Shown: positions 1-6,382 of the stretch, in pieces
How positions within the stretch are numbered: position 1 is the stretch's first letter
How the letters are laid out: the number at the start of each line of letters is the position of its first letter
Origin: JACKOD01 sp041591635
Lineage (GTDB): Bacteria > Pseudomonadota > Gammaproteobacteria > Pseudomonadales > Oleiphilaceae
NCBI GenBank assembly: GCA_041591635.1
Contig: JBFHRO010000142.1
Coordinates: 1 to 8,435, forward strand
Direction of reading: 5' to 3'
DNA: 8,435 nucleotides
The notes under the pieces: generated by a model
What the model was told of the DNA's origin: nothing
Database searches by the model: none
What the model saw: only the letters and a program-made list of their open reading frames with translations
Position numbers and translations under genes: made by a program

Positions 1-618
1 GCCGCCATTAAAGGGTTTGCTGCGGTTGCCGACCCAATAAGAAATCCGGGGCGATCCGTCGAATGCGATGGTGTGGTAGCCCAATAATCCTGAATCGGCT
101 TTGGCCAGTACTTCGAGGCTAAAGAGTTCCGTGTCTTTGTTACGGCCAAAGGTGGCAAATTCGATGTCGTCACTGTAGTTGTAAAAAACCATGGCACCCG
201 AATAACGTTCGACACTGTACTCGGAGCAGTCGAGAATGGTTTGGCCGGTTTCGTCGGTTTTTTTGTTGTAAATCTGAAAAGGGTAGACGCCTTCGATAAA
301 TTTCAGGTCCTGCAGGTTGCCTTCAAAATCCTTGATCGGAATTTCCCACGCTTGATTGTTTTGCGCAAAGCAGACCACGCTGTCGTTCGCCGGGTTGGAA
401 ACATGTGCCTGATAGACATGCTGCCGGTTTCGCTCCTGCATTTCTTTCGAAGGATAAACACTGTTGCTGAATTTGAATAATTCGGCATGGTTGCGGATAA
501 ACTGGTATTCATCCGTACTCGGAGCCACTTCTTTGATGAAGGACTTCTGCAAACAGCCGGTTAAGCCAACGCAGACCGTTACAAGTGCAATGGTGGCGCC
601 TGCGAGAGTTTTTCTCAT
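1..618 (-). CDS. Putative outer-membrane lipoprotein of unknown function, 3' end beyond window
   Basis: The frame is open without a stop from the ATG at 616-618 to the window edge, giving at least 206 residues. An AGGGAG ribosome binding site (628-633 on the reverse strand) lies 9 bases before the ATG. The N-terminus MRKTLAGATIALVTVCVGLTGC is a lipoprotein signal peptide: two positive residues, a hydrophobic core, and a lipobox L19-T20-G21-C22. C22 would be lipidated. The next residue is Leu, not Asp, which by the Lol rule favours outer-membrane delivery. The mature part is hydrophilic and rich in aromatic residues (for example ERYSGAMVFYNYSDD, then ISYWVGNRSKPFNGG at the edge), suggesting a beta-rich periplasmic domain. 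I recognise no family. It lies 69 bases downstream of the caspase-family gene on the same strand, with no visible terminator between them, so co-transcription is likely and a shared envelope role is possible. The gene call is firm; the function is unknown. Confidence 0.85.
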   Translation of the reverse strand, partial: MRKTLAGATIALVTVCVGLTGCLQKSFIKEVAPSTDEYQFIRNHAELFKFSNSVYPSKEMQERNRQHVYQAHVSNPANDSVVCFAQNNQAWEIPIKDFEGNLQDLKFIEGVYPFQIYNKKTDETGQTILDCSEYSVERYSGAMVFYNYSDDIEFATFGRNKDTELFSLEVLAKADSGLLGYHTIAFDGSPRISYWVGNRSKPFNGG

Positions 619-687
619 GTCGTGTATCTCCCTGTTTTACTAAAGTTTATGTTCGTCGGTTAGTGTGATTTTGGCGGACAGCGCTAT

Positions 688-1977
688 CTAGAGGGGGCGC
701 AAGCTCAAAATGTAGCTGACGACCTGGCGTCTTTTGCCACCGATGTTGGAGCCCAATTTGTAGAATACTGGAGCGCCGCTAAGTGCAGCGTTAATATGGG
801 TTTGTTTGGGTAACGTTTCCTGAGCGCCGAAGGTTGCCATTTTGGTCAGGTCGTCCACCACCATGACGTCAAACTTGCCATAGATTACTTCGCCACCCGG
901 CAAGGTCAGGCTGAACACCGTGTTTCCCAGGCTGAGATAGAGCTGCAGTTGCTCAGTGACTTTATACTGTTCGCCTTCAATGCTGATCACCGAGCCGAGC
1001 GGATTACTGAAGCGAAAGACGATGGCGTTGTCTTTATGGGGCGGGGTAGCGGCGATCTTGGTTTTTTCTATCAGTTCGTCGAACCGTCTTTGAGCCAGCG
1101 ATTTAAAGGTGCCGTTTGGAAACTGCACCAAATAGTCTTCGAAATCAGCATAATTATCGCTTTTCTTTATGCCTTCCCAGAATTGTTGTTCCGGACTCAG
1201 CATAGGGCGGTCACTGGTGGGCTTACCGGTGAAATAAAACTCGTCATAGAACTGCAAGCTGAGTTCGGGAATCTGTTTGCCGCCGCTTTCCTCTTTTACT
1301 CCCTTCATGGTTTTGCGGAACAGGCTCACCACTTCTTGCCCTGGAGTGCGCAACTGACGTAAAAAATGTTTGGTAAACAACCCGTTAATGCCTTCGCCGT
1401 CTTCTGCTACGCTGTTGGCAGAAGTGGCGAACATCACCAGCGTGCTGCCGGTGGGCATTTTCGAGGTATTCACCCTGGCCAAACCTCGGGTGCCGGAGCG
1501 GGTCGCACCGGCAAAGGGGTTATTACGACAGGCATCCAGAATGATCATGTTGAGGTTGCTCTCGGATTTTTTCAGATCCTCCAGCAGTAAATCCAGGGGG
1601 ATTCCGGAGAATTGCACATCGGTTTCTGACTGGATGTTTTCGTCTACCGGAATCAGGTAATTGGTGCCGTTTAACTGTACGCCGTGACCTGCGTAGTAAA
1701 TCAGCGCCACGCCACCCTTGCTCAGGCGGGTTTTAAAATGCTGGACAGCCACCTGCATTTCCTTCCGGTTGCCGTCATACAGGGGCACGACATCGAAGCC
1801 ATACTCGTTGAGCTGGGCGGCAATCGCTTTGGCATCGTTTCTGGGGTTTTTCAGCGGACTTTGGGCATAGGCGGAATTGCCGATAACCAGAGCGGTTCTG
1901 GACACAGGGGCATTTGCCCACGCCAACAGTGAGTGGAAGCTCAGCAATACCGCCAGGGCGATGCATCGAACAAACAC
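688..1977 (-). CDS. Secreted caspase-family protein (peptidase C14, metacaspase-like)
   Basis: This 429-residue protein has a GTG start; AAGGAAA (1987-1993 on the reverse strand) lies 9 bases upstream and there is no competing ATG nearby. Residues 1-23 form a Sec signal peptide ending AWANA, so it should act in the periplasm or outside the cell. Residues about 26-250 are a caspase p20-like domain: TALVIGNSAY start strand, PLKNPRNDA, then the catalytic histidine in YYAGHG (H98) and the catalytic cysteine in DACRNNPF (C150). Both dyad residues are present, so it is probably an active cysteine peptidase. Bacterial relatives usually cut after Arg or Lys, but the substrate here is not known. Residues about 261-305 (FWEGIKKSDNYADFEDY onward) form a short helical segment of a kind often seen after the peptidase domain. 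Residues about 315-429 are a beta-rich tail I cannot assign. The lipoprotein gene follows after 69 bases. Confidence 0.93.
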   Translation of the reverse strand: MFVRCIALAVLLSFHSLLAWANAPVSRTALVIGNSAYAQSPLKNPRNDAKAIAAQLNEYGFDVVPLYDGNRKEMQVAVQHFKTRLSKGGVALIYYAGHGVQLNGTNYLIPVDENIQSETDVQFSGIPLDLLLEDLKKSESNLNMIILDACRNNPFAGATRSGTRGLARVNTSKMPTGSTLVMFATSANSVAEDGEGINGLFTKHFLRQLRTPGQEVVSLFRKTMKGVKEESGGKQIPELSLQFYDEFYFTGKPTSDRPMLSPEQQFWEGIKKSDNYADFEDYLVQFPNGTFKSLAQRRFDELIEKTKIAATPPHKDNAIVFRFSNPLGSVISIEGEQYKVTEQLQLYLSLGNTVFSLTLPGGEVIYGKFDVMVVDDLTKMATFGAQETLPKQTHINAALSGAPVFYKLGSNIGGKRRQVVSYILSLRPL

Positions 1978-2097
1978 GCTGATAAGTTTCCTTTCTTATT
2001 GACGTTCGGTATTTTGACGCTGGTTGTGGGGCACCATGGCCAAAGGCCGATCTGGCAGTTGTACCCGGAGTTTCGCAAAAGACTGCACAAATAACAA

Positions 2098-2129
2098 TAA
2101 AATCTGCGATCGATAAAATCTGCGATCGA
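2098..2129. repeat. Perfect tandem repeat, 2 x 16 bp, with CGATCG core
   Basis: The unit TAAAATCTGCGATCGA occurs twice without mismatch and without spacer (2098-2113 and 2114-2129). Each copy ends in the palindromic CGATCG. The repeat lies 121 bases upstream of the caspase GTG on the caspase side of the divergent region. Two identical sites about 1.5 helical turns apart could be a protein-binding site, or the repeat may be a replication-slippage duplication. Seen directly; any function is inference. Confidence 0.9.
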
Positions 2130-2235
2130 CTGGTTTTGTTCAAGGAGTTCTTGCGTGTCTTTCAGATTTCGCTGACCAATTTATTAGCCTCTGTCATTTT
2201 TCTACAATATAACCACGCGACACATCCCATCAGAT

Positions 2236-2255
2236 ACCCGCATCTTGCGGGTTTT
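2236..2255 (+). terminator. Terminator-like hairpin of uncertain role
   Basis: ACCCGCA (2236-2242) pairs with TGCGGGT (2246-2252) around a 3-base loop, and the strand continues as a short T run to 2255. A 7-bp GC-rich stem with only four Ts is a weak intrinsic terminator on the plus strand. No gene on that strand ends here, so it could end a short untranslated transcript, block read-through into the radical SAM promoter, or be fortuitous. Confidence 0.35.
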
Positions 2256-2341
2256 GTCGACAGCCGCCAAACCGATACTCGTGTGACCTTGGGAAAGGCG
2301 CCGCAAAATGGTCAATTGTTACTCTTTTTGTAGCCTGTTGA

Positions 2342-2357
2342 TGCCCCACGTGGGACA
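2342..2357. promoter_or_regulatory. Palindromic operator candidate centred on CACGTG
   Basis: TGCCCCACGTGGGACA is symmetric at 14 of 16 positions, with a perfect 10-bp core CCCACGTGGG at 2345-2354. It covers roughly -35 to -20 relative to the start site predicted from the extended -10 just downstream, where a bound protein would affect RNA polymerase. The -35 element here is poor, so either an activator or a repressor is possible. The symmetry is seen directly; the operator role is inferred. Confidence 0.5.
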
Positions 2358-2361
2358 GGCT

Positions 2362-2370
2362 TGCTAGAAT
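2362..2370 (+). promoter_or_regulatory. Extended -10 promoter for the radical SAM-DUF1285 unit
   Basis: TGCTAGAAT matches the extended -10 form TGnTATAAT with one mismatch in the hexamer (TAGAAT, 2365-2370). No good -35 hexamer exists at 16-18 bp; TTGATG at 2338-2343 is 21 bp away, which is too far. The start site would be near 2377, giving a 5' leader of about 32 bases. Confidence 0.6.
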
Positions 2371-2408
2371 AGGTCCCCATTGCAAAAGCGATCAGTTGAG
2401 TGTTTCCC

Positions 2409-3305
2409 ATGAATTTTTTTCCCATTTCGTACATCGAGCCGGTATTTCGGCCACCTTCTGAAGCCCGGTCTTTGATTCTGCAAGTGACCAACGGTTGCTC
2501 CTACAACGCCTGTACCTTTTGTGAAATGTATACGGCCGAGCAAAAACGTTTCAAACCCAAAGACGAAGCTACCCTGGTCGCGGAGTTGCAGAAAATCGCC
2601 GCCACCGGTATGTCGGTGCGGCGGGTGTTTTTGGCTGACGGTGATGCGATGGTGCTGTCATTTCGCCGCCTGAAGTTCATACTGGAAGAGATCCGGCGTT
2701 ACCTGCCGCAGGTCGAGCGGGTGTCGGCTTACTGTCTGCCTCGCAACCTGCTCAACAAAAGCCCGGAGCAAATGCTGGAGTTGCAGGCACTGGGGCTGGG
2801 CTTGTTGTACGTGGGAACCGAGTCGGGGGATGACGAGGTACTGGCCAAGGTTAACAAGGGCGAAAGTTTTGAAAGCTCCAGGGTGGCATTGCAGAAAATC
2901 AAGGCGGCGGGAATAAAATCCTCGGTCATGATTCTCAATGGCCTGGGCGGTCGAAAATACAGCGAACAGCACGCGCTTAATTCAGCGCGACTCATGAACC
3001 TGACCCAGCCCGAATTCGTGTCAACGCTGGTGGTGACCTTTCCCTTGGGTGAAGAACGTTTTGTCGCGGGCTTTGAGGGGGATTATCAGGCCATGACGCA
3101 GAGCGATCTGTTTCATGAGTTGCGCTTGTTTGTGGCGCATCTGGATCTCGAAAACTCCGTATTTCGCAGTGATCATGCCTCGAACTATCTGGTGCTCAAG
3201 GGCACACTGGGGCAGGACAAAACTCGCCTGTTGGCACAAATCGACATGGCGATCTCCCAGCCGCAGCGTGTGCCTTTGCGTCAGGAATGGCAGCGGGGCC
3301 TTTGA
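2409..3305 (+). CDS. Radical SAM protein with CX4CX2C cluster motif
   Basis: From the ATG at 2409 this is 298 residues. An in-frame GTG at 2400 would add three residues but has no good ribosome binding site; the ATG has a weak TTGAG 8 bases before it. Near the N-terminus, NGCSYNACTFCEMY carries the cysteines C30, C35 and C38 expected to hold a [4Fe-4S] cluster, but with four rather than three residues between the first two. The rest fits an Elp3/MiaB/NifB-type barrel: the glycine-rich LADGDAM after the second strand, and GTESGDDEVLAKVNKG in the middle. The barrel fills the protein; there is no B12-binding or extra cluster domain. The reaction and substrate are unknown. The DUF1285 gene starts 24 bases downstream and is probably in the same transcript. 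Confidence 0.9.
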   Translation: MNFFPISYIEPVFRPPSEARSLILQVTNGCSYNACTFCEMYTAEQKRFKPKDEATLVAELQKIAATGMSVRRVFLADGDAMVLSFRRLKFILEEIRRYLPQVERVSAYCLPRNLLNKSPEQMLELQALGLGLLYVGTESGDDEVLAKVNKGESFESSRVALQKIKAAGIKSSVMILNGLGGRKYSEQHALNSARLMNLTQPEFVSTLVVTFPLGEERFVAGFEGDYQAMTQSDLFHELRLFVAHLDLENSVFRSDHASNYLVLKGTLGQDKTRLLAQIDMAISQPQRVPLRQEWQRGL

Positions 3306-3329
3306 TATGGCGTTCAGGAGTAAAGTCTC

Positions 3330-3893
3330 ATGCAAAATGACAAGGTAGATTCATTACTGGAACAACTGCGCGAAGCAACCGACCTCTCGGGTTTGCCTCC
3401 GGTGGAGCAGTGGGATCCGCCCTGTTCGGGTGCTATTGATATCCGTATTGCCGAAGATGGCCGCTGGTACTATCAGGGCGACCTGATGGCGCGGGAGGCC
3501 ATGGTGAAGTTGTTTGCCGGTATTTTGCGCCGCGAGCAAGACGGGGAATTTTATCTGGTGACACCGGTGGAAAAGGTCAGGATCGAGGTTGAAGATGCGC
3601 CCTTTACACTGGTGGATTATCACTGGATTGATCAGGGCCAGCCCACCCAGGTGCTGGAGTTGCTAACCAATCTCGACGAGCGCCTCACCCTTGGCGGTGA
3701 AACCTCGTTTTGTTTTTCGGCCAACGCGACCAATGAGGTGCCTTATGTGCCGGTACGGCGCGGTCTGCTTGCCAAAATGGCCCGAAGCACTTACTACCGT
3801 CTGGTGAACGAGATTCTTGAGCACGCAGAAGCCGAAAAACCTGAAGAGGTGTATGTGATCAGCCAGGGGCAGCGCCATTTCCTGGCTCGATGA
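3330..3893 (+). CDS. DUF1285 domain-containing protein
   Basis: This is 187 residues, with AGGAG at 3316-3320, 9 bases before the ATG. The sequence from about residue 22 to 170 has the DUF1285 pattern: LPPVEQWDPPCSGAIDIRI, then DGRWYYQGDLMAREAMVKLF, ILRREQDGEFYLVTPVEKVRI, VEDAPFTLV and the C-terminal YVPVRRGLLAKMARSTYYRL. There is no signal peptide or membrane segment, so it is probably cytoplasmic. The family has no established biochemical function that I can state. It follows the radical SAM gene by 24 bases with no terminator between, so the two proteins may be expressed together. I see no clear terminator after its stop; the next gene has its own promoter. Confidence 0.9.
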   Translation: MQNDKVDSLLEQLREATDLSGLPPVEQWDPPCSGAIDIRIAEDGRWYYQGDLMAREAMVKLFAGILRREQDGEFYLVTPVEKVRIEVEDAPFTLVDYHWIDQGQPTQVLELLTNLDERLTLGGETSFCFSANATNEVPYVPVRRGLLAKMARSTYYRLVNEILEHAEAEKPEEVYVISQGQRHFLAR

Positions 3894-3943
3894 ACCTTGA
3901 AGGCGGGTTTTGAGCTGTGCGTGGCCTTTGTGGCTGGCTTGCC

Positions 3944-3972
3944 ATGACATGAGTGTCGATTTTTGCTAGATT
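3944..3972 (+). promoter_or_regulatory. Sigma70-type promoter of the exported four-cysteine protein gene
   Basis: ATGACA (3944-3949, one mismatch to TTGACA) and TAGATT (3967-3972) are separated by exactly 17 bp, and TG one base before the -10 adds an extended -10 feature. The predicted start is near 3979, about 40 bases before the ATG at 4020. The TGCTAGA core resembles the promoter of the radical SAM gene, but here a good -35 is also present. Confidence 0.7.
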
Positions 3973-4019
3973 TGCCGTCCCAGTGTGCTCCCTTTCACCA
4001 ATCCAACCAAGGATGACCT

Positions 4020-4736
4020 ATGTATCTTAATAAGCAACTTACCGGTTTGACAGCCATTGCACTGACGGCCTTTGCCTTTGGCCAACCCGCCCTGGCGGCA
4101 GAGAAACTGGCGTTCGATCTGGAAAAGAAAGTCGGTTACGCCATGAACGCCTGTGCCCACCCGCTTCGATATGTGGCCGACGGCAAGAACGTTGCCGAAT
4201 CGGTCAGCATGTCTGATTACAGCAAGTTCAAATCCAACTATGCGGAAGCCCTGGCTCAGAAAAGCGACATCGATCAGTACGAAGGTGTGGTGTACGGCAA
4301 GAAAGTCAGTGACGTATTGCCGGCGTGTGTCAAACTCATGAAGGATTATGAAACCGGTGTTGGCGCCAAGGATCTGCCAGTATCTAGCAATTGCGAGAAA
4401 AACGTGGAGGCCCGCCTCAAGCCCATTTTGCCCGGTGGCGCCTACCATTCGCGTTTGAGCACCGTCTGGTTTGCCCGCAAGGATCTTGAAAGCGCCCGTT
4501 ATCGCATGTATTTGCATGATGACGGCTTCAAGTCAGGTGGCGCAACCTGTGACGCCAATGACCAGTTCAAGGATGCTTTTGCTGCAATCAAACAGCGCTT
4601 CGACGAAGCAGAGGCCCAGGTCAAAAAATGGGAAGCCGAGCGCGGTGTCGAGTTTTATCGGGTTGAAGATGGTGACAAAGTCATTTTCAAGAAGGATGGC
4701 AAGGTACTTACGGCAGCAGAGTCCAACCGTGTATAA
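4020..4736 (+). CDS. Exported protein of unknown function with four cysteines
   Basis: This is 238 residues; AAGGA (4009-4013) lies 6 bases before the ATG. Residues 1-26 are a Sec signal peptide (MYLNKQ, hydrophobic core, then QPALA before AEK), so the mature protein of about 212 residues is periplasmic or secreted. It has exactly four cysteines after the signal (C45, C103, C125, C177), an even number suited to two disulfides. The N-terminal half is mostly helical in character, and residues about 183-210 are a charged helix (AFAAIKQRFDEAEAQVKKWE) that could form a coiled coil. The tail EFYRVEDGDKVIFKKDGKVL looks like a small beta hairpin. I recognise no enzyme motif, heme-binding CXXCH or family. 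It appears to be transcribed alone, between a good promoter and a strong terminator. Confidence 0.88.
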   Translation: MYLNKQLTGLTAIALTAFAFGQPALAAEKLAFDLEKKVGYAMNACAHPLRYVADGKNVAESVSMSDYSKFKSNYAEALAQKSDIDQYEGVVYGKKVSDVLPACVKLMKDYETGVGAKDLPVSSNCEKNVEARLKPILPGGAYHSRLSTVWFARKDLESARYRMYLHDDGFKSGGATCDANDQFKDAFAAIKQRFDEAEAQVKKWEAERGVEFYRVEDGDKVIFKKDGKVLTAAESNRV

Positions 4737-4780
4737 ATGGTGACTGGTTCGCCAGAAAAGTTAGACAAGGCCAAAATCAG

Positions 4781-4811
4781 AAAAACGGCAGGGGAAACCC
4801 TGCCGTTTTTT
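4781..4811. terminator. Bidirectional intrinsic terminator between convergent genes
   Basis: CGGCAGGG (4786-4793) pairs with CCCTGCCG (4798-4805) around a GAAA loop. The stem is flanked by AAAAA on the left and TTTTTT on the right, so it works as an intrinsic terminator read from either strand. It lies 45 bases after the stop of the exported protein gene and 17 bases beyond the narK stop. Confidence 0.93.
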
Positions 4812-4827
4812 GTGTCGCACCTGTATA

Positions 4828-6306
4828 TCAGGCGGCCGACTTTTCGATTTCGCGGTCAACAGAGGAAACGTGGTACTCCTCGGCAAACGCGCCTTCGGGT
4901 TCTTTGAGCCAGAACAGGCAGATCGCAAAACTCACGAAGGCACCGGCAGCAATGATGAAGAAGAACTGCGAGGGGGTTACAAAGGTGTATACCGTCAGGT
5001 AGAACACCGCCCCCACGTTACCGTAGGCTCCTGTCATGCCGGCGATCTGACCGGTAATGCGGCGCTTGATTGAAGGCAGAATGCCGAACGTGGATCCCTC
5101 GGCGCCCTGCACAAAGAACGAGCAGCCAATCGTAACCGCCACCGCGACGATCAGCGGCCAGGAAGCATCCATCAATCCCATCAGGGCAAAGCCGACCGCG
5201 ATACCTGCCATGTAGCAGAGCATGACGAACTTGCGGTTGCCAAAACGGTCTGATACCAGTCCCCCCATGGGGCGTGCAAACAGGTTTACGAACGCGAAGG
5301 AGGAGGCGATCAAGCCGGCCGCGGTGGCAGTCAGGCCCCAGGTGGATTCAAAGAACATGGGTAGCATGGATACCACCGCCAGTTCGGCGCCGAAGTTGGC
5401 AAAATAGGTGGCATTGAGGGCGGCCACGCTCTTGAACGGATACTTGTCATCTTCGGGCACGCCTTTTTTCAGAATCGGCAGGTTGACGCGAAGAATCTGC
5501 ACAATCTGGTAGCAGACCACGGCGGCGATCAGGGAATAGAGGGCAAAAGCCCAGGTGCCATCAATGTACCCCATTTTCTCGACGCGCCAGACCAGAATGG
5601 ACAGAATGCCGACCAGTGGAATGGTCCAGATGATCAGCTGTACCAGGTCACCCCAGGTGCTGACTTCCATAGCCGAGGCTTTGCGTGGCTTGCGGTGAAT
5701 GGTGCCAACGGGGCCGTCAGTAATGGCAAACCAGTAGATCACCCCAAATGCGGCCATGGTGATGGCGCTGGTGGCAATGGCATAGCGCCAGCCGTCATCG
5801 CCACCAAACATGGTCAGGGCAATGTAGGGCAGAGACATGGCAGCGGCGGCAGAGCCAAAGTTGCCCCAGCCGGCGTAGAAGCCCTCGGCAAAGCCAATGT
5901 CTTTTGGCTTGAACCAGAGTGCAGTCATGTGTATCCCTACCACAAAGCTGGCACCCACCGAGCTCAGAATCAGGCGGGAAATCAGCATTTGGGTGCGTGA
6001 ATCACCAAAGGCGAAGGCCAGGGCGGGCAGCGCCATGACAACCATGAGCACCGAAAACACCCGGCGTGGACCCCATTTGTCGAGTGCCATACCCACGAGA
6101 ATACGGGCAGGAATAGTGAGCGCCACGTTGGCAATGGCGAACAGGCGTATATCGTCTTTGGTGAGAAAATCGACGCTTTTAAGAATGCTGGAGGCCAGCG
6201 GCGCCATGTTGAACCAGACGAAGAAGCAGGTGAAAAAGGCGATCCAGGTAAGATGGAGCGCCTTGATCTCCGGGTTTTTGTATTGAAATAACTCAGCGAC
6301 TTTCAT
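4828..6306 (-). CDS. narK: NarK-type nitrate/nitrite transporter (MFS, NNP family)
   Basis: This is a 492-residue inner-membrane transporter with about 12 membrane segments. The ATG at 6304-6306 is preceded by GAGGG (6315-6319) at 8 bases. A GTG nine bases upstream (6313-6315) overlaps that ribosome binding site and is a poor start. NNP-family hallmarks are present: R68 in TM2 (IPARILVG) and R345 in TM8 (NLFARPMGG), matching the two arginines that bind the anion in NarK. The two nitrate signatures are GWGNFGSA (about 146-153) and GAYGNVGAV (about 427-435). The MFS loop motif GMALDKWGPRR (72-82) is also seen. It should exchange or import nitrate and export nitrite during anaerobic respiration, or supply assimilation; no reductase gene is in the window to decide. 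It follows the usp gene by 57 bases and is likely co-transcribed from the FNR-controlled promoter upstream. Confidence 0.9.
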   Translation of the reverse strand: MKVAELFQYKNPEIKALHLTWIAFFTCFFVWFNMAPLASSILKSVDFLTKDDIRLFAIANVALTIPARILVGMALDKWGPRRVFSVLMVVMALPALAFAFGDSRTQMLISRLILSSVGASFVVGIHMTALWFKPKDIGFAEGFYAGWGNFGSAAAAMSLPYIALTMFGGDDGWRYAIATSAITMAAFGVIYWFAITDGPVGTIHRKPRKASAMEVSTWGDLVQLIIWTIPLVGILSILVWRVEKMGYIDGTWAFALYSLIAAVVCYQIVQILRVNLPILKKGVPEDDKYPFKSVAALNATYFANFGAELAVVSMLPMFFESTWGLTATAAGLIASSFAFVNLFARPMGGLVSDRFGNRKFVMLCYMAGIAVGFALMGLMDASWPLIVAVAVTIGCSFFVQGAEGSTFGILPSIKRRITGQIAGMTGAYGNVGAVFYLTVYTFVTPSQFFFIIAAGAFVSFAICLFWLKEPEGAFAEEYHVSSVDREIEKSAA

Positions 6307-6314
6307 AGTGAGCA

Positions 6315-6319
6315 CCCTC
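6315..6319 (-). promoter_or_regulatory. Ribosome binding site that fixes the narK start
   Basis: GAGGG on the reverse strand sits 8 bases before the ATG at 6304-6306. The alternative GTG start at 6313-6315 shares its first base with this site, so it cannot use it. This supports the shorter protein. Confidence 0.75.
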
Positions 6320-6345
6320 GGGCAATGTAATGGTAAAGCGAATCC

Positions 6346-6382
6346 GGTTCATCCCTGAATCTGTTATTGGCAGGGATGAATC
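6346..6382 (-). promoter_or_regulatory. Intercistronic hairpin enclosing the usp stop codon
   Basis: TTCATCCCTG (6348-6357) and CAGGGATGAA (6371-6380) form a perfect 10-bp inverted repeat. It extends by one G-T and one G-C pair to 6346/6382, with a 13-base loop. The usp stop codon (6364-6366) is in the loop, and one arm encodes the last usp residues. No T run follows on the transcribed strand, so it is not a standard intrinsic terminator. It may protect the usp part of the message, guide RNA processing or reduce narK expression. Confidence 0.65.

Larger units (their letters stand above)
1978..2408. other. Divergent intergenic region between the caspase and radical SAM genes
   Basis: These 431 bases separate two divergent genes. 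They hold the caspase ribosome binding site at the left, a perfect 16-bp tandem repeat (2098-2129), a terminator-like hairpin (2236-2255), and the extended -10 promoter with a CACGTG-centred palindrome in front of the radical SAM gene (2342-2370). I could not fix a caspase promoter with confidence. The reading frames that cross the region lack a credible ribosome binding site and recognisable protein character. Confidence 0.7.

Noticed and set aside
949..1362. 137-codon plus-strand frame inside the caspase gene
   Set aside because: It is antisense to a clear caspase-domain gene, has no ribosome binding site and shows no protein character.
1775..2143. 122-codon reverse frame overlapping the caspase N-terminus
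   Set aside because: It overlaps the signal peptide and catalytic-domain coding region out of frame and spans the tandem repeat; the composition is not protein-like.
2136..2333. 65-codon plus-strand frame in the divergent region
   Set aside because: It would need a TTG start without a ribosome binding site, crosses the terminator-like hairpin and resembles nothing known.
3894..3972. Possible terminator after the DUF1285 gene (GACA/TGTC before a T run)
   Set aside because: The stem is only four pairs and coincides with the -35 region and spacer of the next promoter, so a promoter is the better explanation.
3966..4517. 183-codon reverse frame opposite the exported protein gene
   Set aside because: It is antisense to a gene with a signal peptide, promoter, ribosome binding site and terminator, and would start and end without any signals.
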